Positions 48,537-59,326 of a stretch of DNA of 64,000 nucleotides are shown here, one piece after another. Positions within the stretch are counted from its first letter, which is position 1, and every line of letters starts with the position of its first letter. The translations under genes and the position numbers were made by a program. Location of the stretch: NCBI RefSeq assembly GCF_024704725.1, contig NZ_JALIQS010000002.1:124001-188000 (forward strand), given 5' to 3'. This stretch comes from Shinella sp. CPCC 101442 (GTDB taxonomy: Bacteria > Pseudomonadota > Alphaproteobacteria > Rhizobiales > Rhizobiaceae). The notes below the pieces were generated by a model that did no database searches, was not told where the DNA came from, and was given only the letters and a program-made list of their open reading frames with translations.

Positions 48537-48578
48537 TCTCAGCCGCTCTGGAGACACCCATGCACAAGGAGGTTTGCG

Positions 48579-49016
48579 ATGACCGGTGAGATCAGCATCG
48601 AAATGTCTCTGTTCGTCCAACACGGGCGAGAACAGGAGGCGGCAGACTTTTACGTCGCCGCTTTCGGCGCCGAGGTGATCGAGCCATACCGCCTCGATGG
48701 CGTGCTGATGGGCTTCGCCATGCGATTCGGCACTGTGCCGGTGGCGGTCGCGGGTTCAAATCCGCGGCGGGAGCAGAACCCGTCCTATGGCGGGCCGTTC
48801 TTCCCCAAGGCTGCGGGATCGGTCAGCGCTATTTTCACGCTGAATATTGCCGATATCGAACATGCCGTGCGGCAAGCCTCGCAGGCCGGCGCCGTGATCC
48901 GCGATGCGGTGCAGATGGATGTCCTCGGCCGACGCGTGGCCTCGATTTTCGATCCGTTCGGCCATATCTGGGCGCTCGTGGAGCGCAAGGCCGGGCACAT
49001 CGCGCGCGCGGCCTGA
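48579..49016 (+). CDS. VOC family protein (glyoxalase/bleomycin resistance-like fold)
   Basis: 145 residues with the PhnB-like beta-alpha-beta-beta-beta layout: MSLFVQHGREQEAADFYVAAFGAEV, then VRQASQAGAVIRDAVQM and the C-terminal FDPFGHIWALVERK. AAGGAGG precedes the ATG. The closest subgroup is the PhnB/3-demethylubiquinone-like set of VOC proteins; ligand unknown. Convergent with lolD ten bases on. Confidence 0.85.
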   Translation: MTGEISIEMSLFVQHGREQEAADFYVAAFGAEVIEPYRLDGVLMGFAMRFGTVPVAVAGSNPRREQNPSYGGPFFPKAAGSVSAIFTLNIADIEHAVRQASQAGAVIRDAVQMDVLGRRVASIFDPFGHIWALVERKAGHIARAA

Positions 49017-49026
49017 GCGGACGCTG

Positions 49027-49713
49027 TTACGCCAACTCCTTGACGAGCCCGTCCTCGATCGTCACGCGCCGATCCATCAGGCCGGCAAGCTCGTGGTTGT
49101 GGGTCGCGATGAGTGCGGCAAGGCCGGACTGGCGGGCGAGCGCCTCCAGTGCTTCAAAGACATAGCCTGCCGTCTCCGGGTCGAGATTGCCGGTGGGCTC
49201 ATCGGCGAAGAGCACGAGCGGCGCATTGGCTACCGCGCGGGCGATGGCGACGCGCTGCTGTTCGCCGCCGGACAGTTCCGACGGCCGGTGATCGGCGCGG
49301 TGGCCGATGCGCATATAGTCGAGCAACTGGGCGGCGCGTTCACGCGCCTCGGCCTTGGAGAGGCCGCCGATCAGCTGCGGCATCATGATGTTTTCGAGCG
49401 CCGTGAATTCCGGCAGCAGATGATGGAACTGGTAGACGAAGCCGATCTCGCCGCGACGGATCGCCGTGCGCTGGTCGTCCGGAAGGCCGGCGCAGGAATG
49501 GCCGTTGATGAAGACATCGCCGGCATCGGGCTTTTCGAGCAGGCCGGCGACATGCAGCAGCGTCGACTTGCCGGTGCCCGAGGGCGCCACGAGCGCGACC
49601 GTCTCGCCGCTTTTCAGCGTGAAATCCGCTCCCTTGAGGATCGACAGCACGGTCTCGCCCTGGCCGTAGTGCCGTTCGATGCCCTTGAGTTCCAAAGCGA
49701 CGCGCGCGGTCAT
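49027..49713 (-). CDS. lolD: lipoprotein-releasing ABC transporter ATP-binding protein
   Basis: 228-residue ATPase with Walker [10 protein letters not shown], LolD/MacB-type segment, signature [14 protein letters not shown] and Walker [13 protein letters not shown]. With LolC/E it extracts mature lipoproteins from the inner membrane and hands them to LolA. The permease gene lies ten bases upstream, same operon. Confidence 0.95.
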   Translation of the reverse strand: MTARVALELKGIERHYGQGETVLSILKGADFTLKSGETVALVAPSGTGKSTLLHVAGLLEKPDAGDVFINGHSCAGLPDDQRTAIRRGEIGFVYQFHHLLPEFTALENIMMPQLIGGLSKAEARERAAQLLDYMRIGHRADHRPSELSGGEQQRVAIARAVANAPLVLFADEPTGNLDPETAGYVFEALEALARQSGLAALIATHNHELAGLMDRRVTIEDGLVKELA

Positions 49714-49723
49714 GCGTTTGTTC

Positions 49724-51025
49724 CTATTCGTACCTGAGGGCCTGAACCGGATCGAGCTTGGAGGCACGCCAGGCGGGGAAAATCGTCGCGAGGAAGGAGA
49801 GCGCCAGCGCCATCAGAATGACCGAGACCGTCTCGCCGGCATTCATGTCGGCCGGAAGCTGGCTGAGGAAATAGAGTTCCGGGTTGAACAGCGTCGTGCC
49901 TGATATCCAGGAGAAGAACTGGCGGATCGACTCGACATTCAGGCAAACGATGACGCCGAGCAGCACGCCGGCAAAGGTGCCGACCGTGCCGATGGCCGCC
50001 CCCGTCATGAAGAAGATGCGCATGATGGAGCCCGAGGTCGCGCCCATGGTGCGCAGGATGGCGATGTCGCTGCCCTTGTCCTTCACCAGCATGATGAGGC
50101 CGGAGATGATGTTGAGCGCCGCGACGAGCACGATCAGCGTCAGGATCATGAACATGACGTTGCGCTCGACCTGAAGGGCCGAAAAGAAGGTCTGGTTGCG
50201 CTGGCGCCAGTCGGTGATGAAAATCTGCCGTTCGGCCGCCGCCTCGATGGGCTGGCGCAGATTGTCGATATCGTCAGGATTGGAGACGAAAAGCTCTATC
50301 GACTGCACGACCCCTTCGGAGTTGAAGTAGAGCTGCGCTTCTTCCAGGGGCATGTAGATGATCGAGGAGTCGTATTCCGACATGCCGATCTCGAAGATCG
50401 CCGAGACCGTATAGGTTTTCACACGCGGATTGACACCAAGCGGCGTCACGTCGCCTTCCGGCGCCACGAGCGTGATCTGACCGCCGGCACTGAGGCCGAG
50501 CTGTTCGGCCATGCGCGAACCGATAGCGACGCCGGCACCCGAGGCGAAGCCGACAAGGTCGCCTTCCTTGATATGGTCGGAGACGGACTTCATCTTCGCA
50601 AGGTCATCGGCGCGGATGCCGCGCACCAGGGCACCTGTTCCGCCGCCGGCCGTCCCCTGCGCCAACGTCTGGCCTTCCACGAGCGGGATGGCCATGGTGA
50701 CGCCGGGAACGGCGGCAAGGCGCTCGGAGAGCTTGGCATAGTCGTTCAGCGGGCTGTCGATCGGCTGGATGATCATGTGCCCGTTGATGCCGAGAATGCG
50801 CGAGATCAGTTCGGTGCGGAACCCGTTCATCACCGCCATGACGATGATGAGTGTCGCGACGCCCAGCATGATGCCGATGAAGGAGAAGCCGGCAATGACC
50901 GAGATGAAGGCTTCCTTGCGCCGGGAGCGCAGATAACGCCAGGCGACCATCCGCTCGAAAGCGGAGAACGGGCGGCTCTTCTTGAAGGCCTGGGCCTCTG
51001 TCGCCCCGCTCGCTGCGTCAGCCAT
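49724..51025 (-). CDS. lolC: lipoprotein-releasing ABC transporter permease (LolC/E type)
   Basis: 433 residues: an N-terminal helix (about 38-62, [25 protein letters not shown]), a large periplasmic domain (about 65-285) and three C-terminal helices, with the FtsX-like ending in [18 protein letters not shown]. Only one permease gene is present, so the transporter is probably a homodimeric LolF-like system rather than separate LolC and LolE. Downstream of proS and cotranscribed with lolD. Confidence 0.93.
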   Translation of the reverse strand: MADAASGATEAQAFKKSRPFSAFERMVAWRYLRSRRKEAFISVIAGFSFIGIMLGVATLIIVMAVMNGFRTELISRILGINGHMIIQPIDSPLNDYAKLSERLAAVPGVTMAIPLVEGQTLAQGTAGGGTGALVRGIRADDLAKMKSVSDHIKEGDLVGFASGAGVAIGSRMAEQLGLSAGGQITLVAPEGDVTPLGVNPRVKTYTVSAIFEIGMSEYDSSIIYMPLEEAQLYFNSEGVVQSIELFVSNPDDIDNLRQPIEAAAERQIFITDWRQRNQTFFSALQVERNVMFMILTLIVLVAALNIISGLIMLVKDKGSDIAILRTMGATSGSIMRIFFMTGAAIGTVGTFAGVLLGVIVCLNVESIRQFFSWISGTTLFNPELYFLSQLPADMNAGETVSVILMALALSFLATIFPAWRASKLDPVQALRYE

Positions 51026-51058
51026 GCTTTCTCCCCAATCCCCCGGCGCCTGCCGGCA

Positions 51059-52387
51059 TCAATTACCAGACGTCAGGCGGTTGATCGCCGCCTCGATGGT
51101 CAGCGTCTCGCGTTCGCCGGTCTTGCGATCCTTGATCTCGACTTCGCCATTGGCGACGCCGCGCGGACCGGCGATGACCTGCACCGGGGCGCCGATGAGG
51201 TCGGCGGTCGCGAACTTCGCACCGGCGCGCTCGTCCTTGTCGTCATAGAGCACATCGACGCCGGCATTGAGCAGCGCGCCATAGATCGTCTCGCAGGCCG
51301 CGTCGCAGGCGGCATCGCCCGATTTCATGTTGATGACGATCGCTTCGAAGGGCGCAACGGCCTTCGGCCAGATGATGCCGTTCTCGTCATGCGAGGCTTC
51401 GATGATGGCGGGCACGAGGCGCGTCGGACCGATGCCGTAGGACCCCATATGCACCGTATGCTCCTTGCCGTCGGGGCCCTGAACCTTGGCGCCCATGGCT
51501 TCGGAGTATTTCGTGCCGAAATAGAAGATATGGCCGACCTCGATGCCGCGTGCCGACAGGCGTTCGCCCTCCGGGATCGCCTCGAAGGCGGGAGCGTCGT
51601 GCATCTCGGAGGTGGCCGCATAGCGCGAGGTCCACTTGTCGAAGATGCCCTTCAGGCCGGCGACGTCCTCGAAGTTGGTGTCCAGGCCGGGAACGTCGAA
51701 GTTCAGGAAGTCCTTGTGGCAGAAGACTTCCGACTCGCCCGTCTCGGCCAGGATGATGAATTCATGGCTGAGATCGCCGCCGATCGGGCCGGTATCGGCG
51801 CGCATCGGAATGGCGCGCAGGCCCATGCGCGAGAAGGTGCGCAGATAGGCCGCGAACATGCGATTATAGGCATGAACGGCGCCTTCGCGGTTCAGGTCGA
51901 AGGAATAGGCGTCCTTCATCAGGAATTCGCGCGAGCGCATGGTGCCGAAGCGCGGGCGGATTTCATCGCGGAACTTGAGCTGGATATGATAGAGGTTGAG
52001 CGGCAGGTCCTTGTAGGACTTCACGAACGAACGGAAGACGTCCGTGATCATTTCCTCATTGGTCGGACCATAGAGCATCGGACGCTCCTGACGATCCTTG
52101 ATGCGCAGCATTTCCTTGCCATAGGCGTCATAGCGACCGCTTTCCTGCCAGAGCTCGGCGGACTGCAGCGTCGGCATCAGCAACTCGACGGCGCCGGAGC
52201 GGTTCTGCTCCTCGCGAATGATGGCATTCACCTTGTCGAGAACGCGCTTTCCCAGCGGCAGCCAGGTGTAGATGCCCTGGGACTGTTGCTTGACCATACC
52301 CGCACGCAGCATGAGCCGGTGGGAGACGATTTCGGCCTCCTTGGGGTTTTCCTTGAGGATGGGCAGGAAGAAGCGGGAAAGGCGCAT
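51059..52387 (-). CDS. proS: prolyl-tRNA synthetase, short type
   Basis: Class II synthetase of 442 residues, lacking the large editing insertion of E. coli ProS (572). This is the form typical of alphaproteobacteria and mitochondria. Motif 2 region [20 protein letters not shown], the GPTNEEMIT block and [13 protein letters not shown] (motif 3) are clear, followed by the anticodon-binding domain. In species with this form, Ala-tRNA(Pro) editing relies on a separate ProXp-type protein, not seen here. Confidence 0.96.
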   Translation of the reverse strand: MRLSRFFLPILKENPKEAEIVSHRLMLRAGMVKQQSQGIYTWLPLGKRVLDKVNAIIREEQNRSGAVELLMPTLQSAELWQESGRYDAYGKEMLRIKDRQERPMLYGPTNEEMITDVFRSFVKSYKDLPLNLYHIQLKFRDEIRPRFGTMRSREFLMKDAYSFDLNREGAVHAYNRMFAAYLRTFSRMGLRAIPMRADTGPIGGDLSHEFIILAETGESEVFCHKDFLNFDVPGLDTNFEDVAGLKGIFDKWTSRYAATSEMHDAPAFEAIPEGERLSARGIEVGHIFYFGTKYSEAMGAKVQGPDGKEHTVHMGSYGIGPTRLVPAIIEASHDENGIIWPKAVAPFEAIVINMKSGDAACDAACETIYGALLNAGVDVLYDDKDERAGAKFATADLIGAPVQVIAGPRGVANGEVEIKDRKTGERETLTIEAAINRLTSGN

Positions 52388-52645
52388 ATCGGTTTCCGGT
52401 GTGACTGATCCGCCCTATTCCGGGAATCGGGCAAAATGACGTTGATTTTCACGCGTTCATAAACGCTTCGCCATCGGAAGGAAACCCGGCTGGATTTGGC
52501 CGGCATTCCGACTCGAAGCGCCGTCCACCACACGCGGCGGACCTGCTGAATGTGGCAGAAAAATGGGGGCGCCTATAACGGAAATTGCGCATAAGTTGTC
52601 AATCGAAAAATTTTATTCCACTGTAGCAAAAATGCAAAAAAAGCG
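52388..52645. other. upstream region of proS and of the small RNA
   Basis: No gene seen. Composition shifts from GC-rich to AT-rich near 52575 (GTTGTCAATCGAAAAATTTTATTCC), where promoter activity is likely. TTGTCA at 52595 with 17-base spacing to CACTGT is a further weak match. Confidence 0.4.
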
Positions 52646-52646
52646 G

Positions 52647-52674
52647 ATGACAACGCCTAACGTTTGGGCTAGTT
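52647..52674 (+). promoter_or_regulatory. candidate promoter of the small RNA
   Basis: ATGACA (52647-52652), 16 bases, CTAGTT (52669-52674), predicting a start near 52681. Confidence 0.5.
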
Positions 52675-52680
52675 TCAGGC

Positions 52681-52831
52681 CACAAAACAGGCAGGAAGTG
52701 CAAATTCCAGCCATTTTCGCGGTCAAGTCTTGGGAGGATCAGATCTTAGGCGCGCGTAGACGCTGCCACCGCACAACGGATAAAGATCACGCGATACCTG
52801 CAAAACAAGGCTTTTAGCCTTGTTTTTTTTT
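52681..52831 (+). ncRNA. candidate trans-acting small RNA upstream of proS (alpha-r9/Smr9C-like position)
   Basis: About 150 bases from the predicted start to a textbook terminator, ACAAGGCT-TTT-AGCCTTGT followed by nine T residues (52805-52831). No open frame with a ribosome-binding site. From memory, the Sinorhizobium meliloti small RNA Smr9C (alpha-r9 family, about 150 bases) lies next to proS with DUF1467 on the other side. The identical neighbourhood and length here suggest this is its homologue; I could not align the sequences. Confidence 0.65.
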
Positions 52832-53103
52832 GCCTTTTCCCAACCGCACTTTCTCGCCGTCAGGTTTCCCGACTGCATCGGCTCGCCAAAAATGCGCGCG
52901 CAAGATCCCTGCGACACTCCGCCTCACGCTACGCGAGGCTGACTCAACGAAAAGACGTGGATTTCAGCTTGCCGGACAAGGCAAACGGGATTGTTCAACA
53001 AGCTTTATGACAAAGCGCAAAAGGCAGATTTTTCGCAAAAACCCGGAAGACGGAAATACCTTACCCAGGCGCCTGTGAAGGTCATTAACCTCTGCGGCTG
53101 CGA

Positions 53104-53373
53104 TTACTCGTAATCCGGGTAGAATTGCGGAAGGGAATCGAGGCCGTAGCCGAGGCGCACCGAAAGCACGTACCAGGCGCCATAAATCACCGCCGAGACC
53201 AGCGTCGTCACCAATAGGATACGGCCGCCTCGGAACCGTGCCGGTGCGCTTTCCACCGTGCCGAGCACCACGTCGTTCGCTTCGCCCTGCGTCTTCAGCC
53301 CGAAGGGCAGCACGGCAAAGAGCGTCATCCACCAGACGATGAAATAGACGGCGAAATAAGAAAACACCTGCAT
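53104..53373 (-). CDS. DUF1467 family membrane protein
   Basis: 89 residues with two hydrophobic helices (about 3-25 and 51-70). It has the DUF1467 core YFIVWWMTLFAVLPFGLKTQ and the acidic tail GLDSLPQFYPDYE. Function unknown; conserved in alphaproteobacteria next to mce. 52832-53103 holds no other gene. Confidence 0.9.
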   Translation of the reverse strand: MQVFSYFAVYFIVWWMTLFAVLPFGLKTQGEANDVVLGTVESAPARFRGGRILLVTTLVSAVIYGAWYVLSVRLGYGLDSLPQFYPDYE

Positions 53374-53450
53374 GGAAGACCCCTCGTGCGACAGCGGGTC
53401 TTTTACGCCGCTTGCTCGCGAAGTTCAAACGGCCGGATGGCGGCTTGCTG

Positions 53451-53855
53451 TCACACCTGTTCGAGTTCGACAAGCGTGCCCATAAAATCCTTCGGGTGAA
53501 GGAAGAGCACCGGCTTGCCGTGCGCGCCGGTCTTGGGGCTGCCATCGCCCAGTACACGCGCACCGCTCGCCACCAGCCGATCGCGGGCGGCTAGGATATC
53601 GTCCACCTCGTAGCAGATATGGTGCATCCCGCCGGCCGGCGCCTTTTCGAGGAAGGCCGCGATGGGCGAACCATCGCCCAACGGCTCCAGCAACTCCACC
53701 TTGGTGTTCGCCAGCTCGACGAAAACCACCGTCACGCCATGGTCCGGCAGGGCCTGCGGCTTGGAAACCGTCGCGCCCAGCGTATCGCGATAGGTTGCGA
53801 CGGCAGCGGCAAGATCCGGCACGGCGATGGCGATGTGGTTGACCCGACCCAGCAT
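53451..53855 (-). CDS. mce: methylmalonyl-CoA epimerase
   Basis: 134-residue VOC-fold epimerase converting (S)- to (R)-methylmalonyl-CoA in propionate metabolism. It has the metal-binding N-terminal RVNHIAIAVPDL (His7), KVELLEPLGDGSPI, GGMHHICYEV and the C-terminal LVELEQV with the glutamate ligand. DUF1467 lies 77 bases downstream and rnj 54 bases upstream on the same strand. Confidence 0.94.
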   Translation of the reverse strand: MLGRVNHIAIAVPDLAAAVATYRDTLGATVSKPQALPDHGVTVVFVELANTKVELLEPLGDGSPIAAFLEKAPAGGMHHICYEVDDILAARDRLVASGARVLGDGSPKTGAHGKPVLFLHPKDFMGTLVELEQV

Positions 53856-53909
53856 GAAATCCCCTCTCCTCGTTGCCGCACCGGTAGCACCCGGCGCGGC
53901 GGCAAGGAA

Positions 53910-55577
53910 TCAGACTTTCGTCAGGAACACCGTGACGACGGGCTTCTTGCCCCAGATCTCGTTTGCCGTGGAGCGCACGGCGCGGCGCACAGCCTCCCGC
54001 ACCATCTCGAGATCCTTGCGACGGGCGCGCGGAATGCTTTCAACGGCGCCGAGCACGGCGTCGTAGAGCGTGTCGCCCATGTCCTCGCCCTCGTCGTCGA
54101 ACTGCGGCAGGCCGAAGGGCTCGACTTCCGGATCGCCCTGGAAGTCGAAACGGCTATCGAGCAGGATGCTGACAGCGACATGGCCGACGAAGGCAAGCTT
54201 GCGGCGGTCGCCGATACCCATTTCCTCGTAGTCGCCGATGAGGTTGCCGTCCTTGAAGATGCGGCCGAAGGGCGCGTGATCGACCACTTCGGGCGCACCG
54301 GGCGCAAGCTTCAGCACGTCGCCGTTGCGCACGCGCGGCACTTCGGCAATGCCGGATTGTCCAGCAAGCTCGGCGTGTGCCGTCAGGTGCGCGGCCTCGC
54401 CGTGCACAGGCACGACTATCTTCGGGCGCGTCCAGCTGTACATCTGTTGCAGTTCGTTCCGGCGCGGGTGGCCGGAAACGTGCACCAGCGCCTCGCTGTC
54501 GGTGATGACGTTGATACCCTGTTCGACCAGGCCGTTCTTGATGTCGTTGATCGCCTTCTCATTGCCGGGAATGGCGCGGGAGGAGAAGATGATCGTATCG
54601 CCGTCCGTGAAGGCGACGTTGCGCATCTCGTCGCGGGCGATCTTGGCGAGCGCCGCACGCGGCTCGCCCTGGCTGCCCGTCAGGATGACCACGACCTTGT
54701 CGCGCGGGATGTAGCCGAATTCGTCTTCCTCGATGAACGGCTTGAGGCCTTCCATCAGGCCGATGTCGCGCGCAACATTCGTCACGCGCTTCATGGAACT
54801 GCCGAGCAACAGCACCTCGCGGCCGGCAGCTTCCGCTGCCTGCGCGATGGAACGGATGCGGCCGACATTCGACGAGAAGGTGGTGATGCCCACCCTGCCC
54901 TCGGCTGCTTCGATGATCTTCGTCAGGCTTTCCGAAACCTCGCGCTCCGACGGCGAAACGCCATCGCGCAGCGCGTTGGTGCTGTCGCAGATCAGCGCCA
55001 GAACACCCTCGTCACCGAGCTTGCGGAACCGGGTTTCGTCCGTCAGGGGACCGAGCGACGGATCGAGATCGATCTTCCAGTCGCCAGTATGAATGACGGT
55101 GCCGAGCGGCGTCTTGATCGCAAGCGACATCGGCTCGGGAATGGAGTGGTTGACGCCGATCGCCTCGATTTCGAAGGGGCCGACATTGATACGGTCGCCC
55201 TGCTTGAAGATCGTCACAGGAATTTCGACACGGCTGCGCTCGTAGTCGCGCTTGGCCTCCAGCATGCCGGCCGTGAAGGGCGAGGCATAGACCGGCACGT
55301 TGAGGCCGGGCCAGAGGTCGTTCAGCGCACCGTAGTGATCTTCATGCGCATGCGTGATGATGATGCCCTTGAGCTTTTCGCGCTCCTTCGCAAGGAAGCG
55401 GATGTCGGGCAGCACGAGATCGACGCCCGGCAGGTCCGGTCCCGGGAAGGTGACGCCGCAATCGACCATGATCCACTGGCGGTTGGTCTTCGGGCCATAG
55501 CCGTAGAGTGCCAGGTTCATGCCGATTTCGCCGACGCCGCCAAGCGGCAGGAATACCAGTTCGTCTTCTTTTGCCAT
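53910..55577 (-). CDS. rnj: ribonuclease J
   Basis: Metallo-beta-lactamase/beta-CASP ribonuclease with 5'-3' exonuclease and endonuclease activity, 555 residues. Metal motif THAHEDHYG (His76, His78, Asp80, His81), beta-CASP segment near 340-400 (ILTGSQGEPRAAL, VSGHPRRNELQQM) and a C-terminal domain. In S. meliloti the orthologue matures 16S and 23S rRNA 5' ends. The ATG at 55577 (MAKEDELVF) is used; a TTG three codons upstream is unlikely. Follows birA on the same strand after 15 bases. Confidence 0.96.
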   Translation of the reverse strand: MAKEDELVFLPLGGVGEIGMNLALYGYGPKTNRQWIMVDCGVTFPGPDLPGVDLVLPDIRFLAKEREKLKGIIITHAHEDHYGALNDLWPGLNVPVYASPFTAGMLEAKRDYERSRVEIPVTIFKQGDRINVGPFEIEAIGVNHSIPEPMSLAIKTPLGTVIHTGDWKIDLDPSLGPLTDETRFRKLGDEGVLALICDSTNALRDGVSPSEREVSESLTKIIEAAEGRVGITTFSSNVGRIRSIAQAAEAAGREVLLLGSSMKRVTNVARDIGLMEGLKPFIEEDEFGYIPRDKVVVILTGSQGEPRAALAKIARDEMRNVAFTDGDTIIFSSRAIPGNEKAINDIKNGLVEQGINVITDSEALVHVSGHPRRNELQQMYSWTRPKIVVPVHGEAAHLTAHAELAGQSGIAEVPRVRNGDVLKLAPGAPEVVDHAPFGRIFKDGNLIGDYEEMGIGDRRKLAFVGHVAVSILLDSRFDFQGDPEVEPFGLPQFDDEGEDMGDTLYDAVLGAVESIPRARRKDLEMVREAVRRAVRSTANEIWGKKPVVTVFLTKV

Positions 55578-55592
55578 CGGCTTCAAAAAATC

Positions 55593-56360
55593 CTATCCAA
55601 AAAACACGTCGCCGGCCGCGATCAACCGCGTGCCGCCGTCATCCGTCTCCAGCTTGAGGAGACCTGTATCATCAATTCCGGAAAAGCGCCCGGAAATAGA
55701 ACAGTCGGGAAGGTTGACCGTTATGTTTTCCCCGATGCCGCCGGCCACCTGTTTCCAGCGTTCCATGATGGCCGCAATGCCGCGTCCGCGGTTCCACAAA
55801 GACAGCGCTTCGGCCATCGACTGGAAGAGATGGGCGAAAAGCTCGTCGGGAGAAGCTGAAACTCCGAAATCGCGTAGTGTCGCCACGGGATAGAGCCCGG
55901 CATCCGGCGCCACGGACACGTTGATGCCGATGCCGACGACAAGGCCATGCCGGCCATCCGGCAGCGTCTCACCCTCGATCAGAATACCGCAGATCTTGCG
56001 GCGCTCGATGAGGATGTCGTTCGGCCATTTGATCAACACTTCAGGTGCGTTGAGCGGCATGACACGGCTGACGGCATCCTGCACGGCGACGGCGACGGCG
56101 AGCGGCAGGGAACCCAGCCGTTCCATCGGGGCGGCATCGATCAGCAGAAGCGAAGCATAGAGATTGCCCGGCTCGGAGAACCATGCGCGCCCACGCCGGC
56201 CGCGTCCGTCCATCTGGCGATCGGCGGTAATCCAGAGACCGGAAAGCGCGCCCTTTCGGGCGCGCTCCAGGCATTCCGTATTGGTCGAGCCGACTTCGGC
56301 GAGCGCCTCGTGCCTGAAGTCGTCGAGCGACAACCGGCCGGCGCTGTCAAACCGGCTCAA
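55593..56360 (-). CDS. birA: biotin--[acetyl-CoA-carboxylase] ligase
   Basis: 255 residues, catalytic domain only, without the DNA-binding N-terminus of E. coli BirA, so it should not repress transcription. The biotinyl-AMP site [25 protein letters not shown], the KWPNDILI segment and the GIGINV motif are present. It biotinylates AccB encoded at 7085-7552. Its start overlaps the nuoN stop by four bases, tying it to the nuo transcript. Confidence 0.94.
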   Translation of the reverse strand: MSRFDSAGRLSLDDFRHEALAEVGSTNTECLERARKGALSGLWITADRQMDGRGRRGRAWFSEPGNLYASLLLIDAAPMERLGSLPLAVAVAVQDAVSRVMPLNAPEVLIKWPNDILIERRKICGILIEGETLPDGRHGLVVGIGINVSVAPDAGLYPVATLRDFGVSASPDELFAHLFQSMAEALSLWNRGRGIAAIMERWKQVAGGIGENITVNLPDCSISGRFSGIDDTGLLKLETDDGGTRLIAAGDVFFG

Positions 56361-57799
56361 AAGAAGGTCCGCGCAGCGGCTTCCGCCGCGTTGCCGATCG
56401 GGCCACCGATCAGCACATACCCCAGCACAAAGAGACCGGAGATGCCGAAGACCAGCTTCAGCTCACCCGCCGTACGGGCGAATTCGCCGGTTGCCTCATC
56501 GAACCACATCACCTTGATGACGCGCAGATAGTAGTAAGCGCCGACGACCGAGGAGAGAACGCCGATGATGGCCAGCGCATAGAGCTGCGCCTCGATGGCC
56601 GCCATGAAGACGAAGTACTTGGCGAAGAAGCCTGCCATCGGCGGGATGCCGGCGAGCGAGAACATCAGGATCGTCAGCACGGTCGCCATGAATGGGTTGG
56701 TCGAGGAGAGACCGGCGAGGTCATCGATATTCTCGACATTCTCGCCTTCCTTGCGGCGCATGGCGAGGATGATCGCGAAGGTGCCGAGCGTCATGACCAT
56801 GTAGATGAGCATGTAGAGCGCAACGCCACGCACGCCGGCCATGGAGCCGGCGGCCAGGCCGACCAGCGCATAGCCCATATGGCCGATCGACGAGTAGGCC
56901 ATCAGGCGCTTGATGTTCTTCTGGCCGATGGCCGCAAACGAACCGAGCAGCATGGAGGCGATCGAGATGAAGACGATGACCTGCTGCCAGTCGGCGACGA
57001 CGGGCTGGAAGGCCTCGATGACGATGCGCACCAGCATGGCCATGGCGGCGACCTTCGGGGCCGCGGCGAAAAACGCCGTGACCGGGGTCGGCGCGCCCTC
57101 GTAAACATCAGGCGTCCACATGTGGAACGGCACTGCCGAAATCTTGAAGGCGAGACCGGCAAGGATGAACACCAGGCCAAAGACGAGGCCCAGCGAACGA
57201 CCTTCGGCCGTCAGCGCTGCCGCGATGTCCTGGAAGCCGATATGGCCGGTGAAGCCGTAGACCAGCGACATGCCGTAGAGCAGCATGCCCGACGACAGCG
57301 CGCCCAGCACGAAATACTTCAGGCCGGCTTCCGTCGAGCGCAGGCTGTCGCGATTGATCGCGGCGACCACGTAGAGCGCCAGCGACTGGAGTTCCAGCGC
57401 GAGATAGAGCGACAGCAGGCTGTTGGCCGAGATCATCAGCAGCATGCCGAGTGTCGACAGCACGATGAGCACCGGAAACTCGAAACGGTCGAGCTGTTCG
57501 GAACGGGCGTGGCCGACGGTCATCACCATGGCGGTGATCGAGCCGATGAGCGCCAGTACCTTCATGAACTTGGCAAACGCGTCCGAGACGAAGGCGCCGC
57601 CATAGGCCTCACCTTCGCCGGTCGCGAGCACCAGCCAGAGGCCGGCGATGATGAGAACGGCAACGGCAAGGCCGGTGACGGTGGTACCCGAGCGCTCGCC
57701 CGAGAACACACCGATCATCAGGAGGACCAGGCCGCCGACGGCGAGAATGATCTCGGGCGTCGAGAGCTGAAGGCTGGCAAGGATTGTATCAGCGGTCAT
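56357..57799 (-). CDS. nuoN: NADH-quinone oxidoreductase subunit N
   Basis: Antiporter-like membrane subunit of complex I, 480 residues, about fourteen hydrophobic helices. The NuoN/L/M-type proton-translocation segment carries [20 protein letters not shown] with conserved Lys and Glu positions. Last nuo gene of the cluster, then overlapped by birA. Confidence 0.97.
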   Translation of the reverse strand: MTADTILASLQLSTPEIILAVGGLVLLMIGVFSGERSGTTVTGLAVAVLIIAGLWLVLATGEGEAYGGAFVSDAFAKFMKVLALIGSITAMVMTVGHARSEQLDRFEFPVLIVLSTLGMLLMISANSLLSLYLALELQSLALYVVAAINRDSLRSTEAGLKYFVLGALSSGMLLYGMSLVYGFTGHIGFQDIAAALTAEGRSLGLVFGLVFILAGLAFKISAVPFHMWTPDVYEGAPTPVTAFFAAAPKVAAMAMLVRIVIEAFQPVVADWQQVIVFISIASMLLGSFAAIGQKNIKRLMAYSSIGHMGYALVGLAAGSMAGVRGVALYMLIYMVMTLGTFAIILAMRRKEGENVENIDDLAGLSSTNPFMATVLTILMFSLAGIPPMAGFFAKYFVFMAAIEAQLYALAIIGVLSSVVGAYYYLRVIKVMWFDEATGEFARTAGELKLVFGISGLFVLGYVLIGGPIGNAAEAAARTFF

Positions 57800-57814
57800 T
57801 GTCTGGTCCCGTCC

Positions 57815-59326
57815 TCAGTTCGCCGTGAGCGCAACGGATTGCGCCGCTTGCAGAGCCGCGGAGTATTGATTGAGAAGCGCGTCGACCGAAGCCGCCGTCA
57901 CATCGAAGACCGGCGCCGGATAGACACCGAAGAAGATCGTCAGGATCACCAGCGGATAGAGCAACGCCTTTTCACGGCCCGTTAGGTCGAGCAGCGATTT
58001 CAGGCTTTCCTTCTCGAGCGCACCGAAGATCACCCGACGGTAGAGCCAGAGCGCATAGGAGGCCGAGAGGATGACGCCGGTGGTGGCAAAGAGCGCCACC
58101 CAGGTATTGGCGCGGAAGATGCCGATCAGCGTCATGAATTCGCCGACGAAACCCGACGTGCCGGGAAGGCCGACATTTGCCATCGTGAAAATCATGAAGG
58201 CGACGGCATATTTCGGCATGTTGTTGACGAGGCCGCCATAGGCCGAGATCTCGCGGGTATGCAGCCGGTCATAGACAACGCCGACGCAGAGGAAGAGCGC
58301 GCCAGAGACGATGCCGTGCGAGAGCATCTGGAAGATGGCGCCCTGCAGACCCTGCTCATTCGCCGCGAAGATGCCCATGGTGACGTAGCCCATATGGGCG
58401 ACCGACGAATAGGCGATCAGCTTCTTGATATCGTCCTGCATCAGCGCCACCAGCGAGGTATAGATGATGGCGATGACCGACAGCGCGAAGACGAAGGGCG
58501 CGAAATAGTCCGATGCGAGCGGGAACATGGCGAGCGAAAAACGGATGAAACCGTAGCCGCCAAGCTTCAGCAGCACGCCGGCCAGGATGACCGAGCCCGC
58601 CGTCGGCGCCTGGACGTGCGCGTCGGGAAGCCAGGTGTGCACCGGCCACATCGGCATCTTCACCGCGAAGGACGCGAAGAAGGCGAGCCACAGCCAGGTC
58701 TGCATATGGGCCGGGAAGTTGTAGGCGAGCAGTTCCGTGATGTCGGTCGTGCCGGCCTGCCAGTACATCGCCATGATGGCGAGCAGCATCAGCACCGAGC
58801 CGAGCAGCGTGTAGAGGAAGAACTTGTAGGATGCGTAGACGCGATCCTTGCCGCCCCACACGCCGATGATGATGAACATCGGAATGAGGCCCGCTTCGAA
58901 GAAGACGTAGAAGAGAACGATATCGAGCGAAACGAAGACGCCGACCATGAACACTTCCAGAAGCAGGAAGGCGATCATGTATTCCTTCAGGCGCTTCTCG
59001 ACCGAATTCCAGCTTGCGAGCACGCAGAACGGCATCAGGAAGGTCGAGAGGATGACGAACAGCATGGAAATGCCGTCGACGCCGAGATGATAGGAAATGC
59101 CGGTGCCGAGCCATTCATGCTTTTCGAGCATCTGGAAGCCGGGGTTCGAATAGTCGAACCCGATCCAGATGAACAGCGAGAGCACGAAGGTGAAGACCGT
59201 CGTCAGCATCGCGACGTTCAGGATGTTGCGGCGGCCATACGGACTGTCCTCACGGGTCAGCAGCAGAAGCGCCACGCCGACGAGCGGGAGAAAGGTGACC
59301 GCTGAAAGAATGGGCCAATCGGTCAT
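57815..59326 (-). CDS. nuoM: NADH-quinone oxidoreductase subunit M
   Basis: 503-residue antiporter-like subunit; [20 protein letters not shown] and [15 protein letters not shown] mark the proton channel. It overlaps the nuoL stop by one base and precedes nuoN by 15 bases. Confidence 0.97.
   Translation of the reverse strand: MTDWPILSAVTFLPLVGVALLLLTREDSPYGRRNILNVAMLTTVFTFVLSLFIWIGFDYSNPGFQMLEKHEWLGTGISYHLGVDGISMLFVILSTFLMPFCVLASWNSVEKRLKEYMIAFLLLEVFMVGVFVSLDIVLFYVFFEAGLIPMFIIIGVWGGKDRVYASYKFFLYTLLGSVLMLLAIMAMYWQAGTTDITELLAYNFPAHMQTWLWLAFFASFAVKMPMWPVHTWLPDAHVQAPTAGSVILAGVLLKLGGYGFIRFSLAMFPLASDYFAPFVFALSVIAIIYTSLVALMQDDIKKLIAYSSVAHMGYVTMGIFAANEQGLQGAIFQMLSHGIVSGALFLCVGVVYDRLHTREISAYGGLVNNMPKYAVAFMIFTMANVGLPGTSGFVGEFMTLIGIFRANTWVALFATTGVILSASYALWLYRRVIFGALEKESLKSLLDLTGREKALLYPLVILTIFFGVYPAPVFDVTAASVDALLNQYSAALQAAQSVALTAN

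Noticed and set aside
52563-53078. Short + strand frames between proS and DUF1467
   Set aside because: No ribosome-binding sites; they overlap the small RNA and its terminator.
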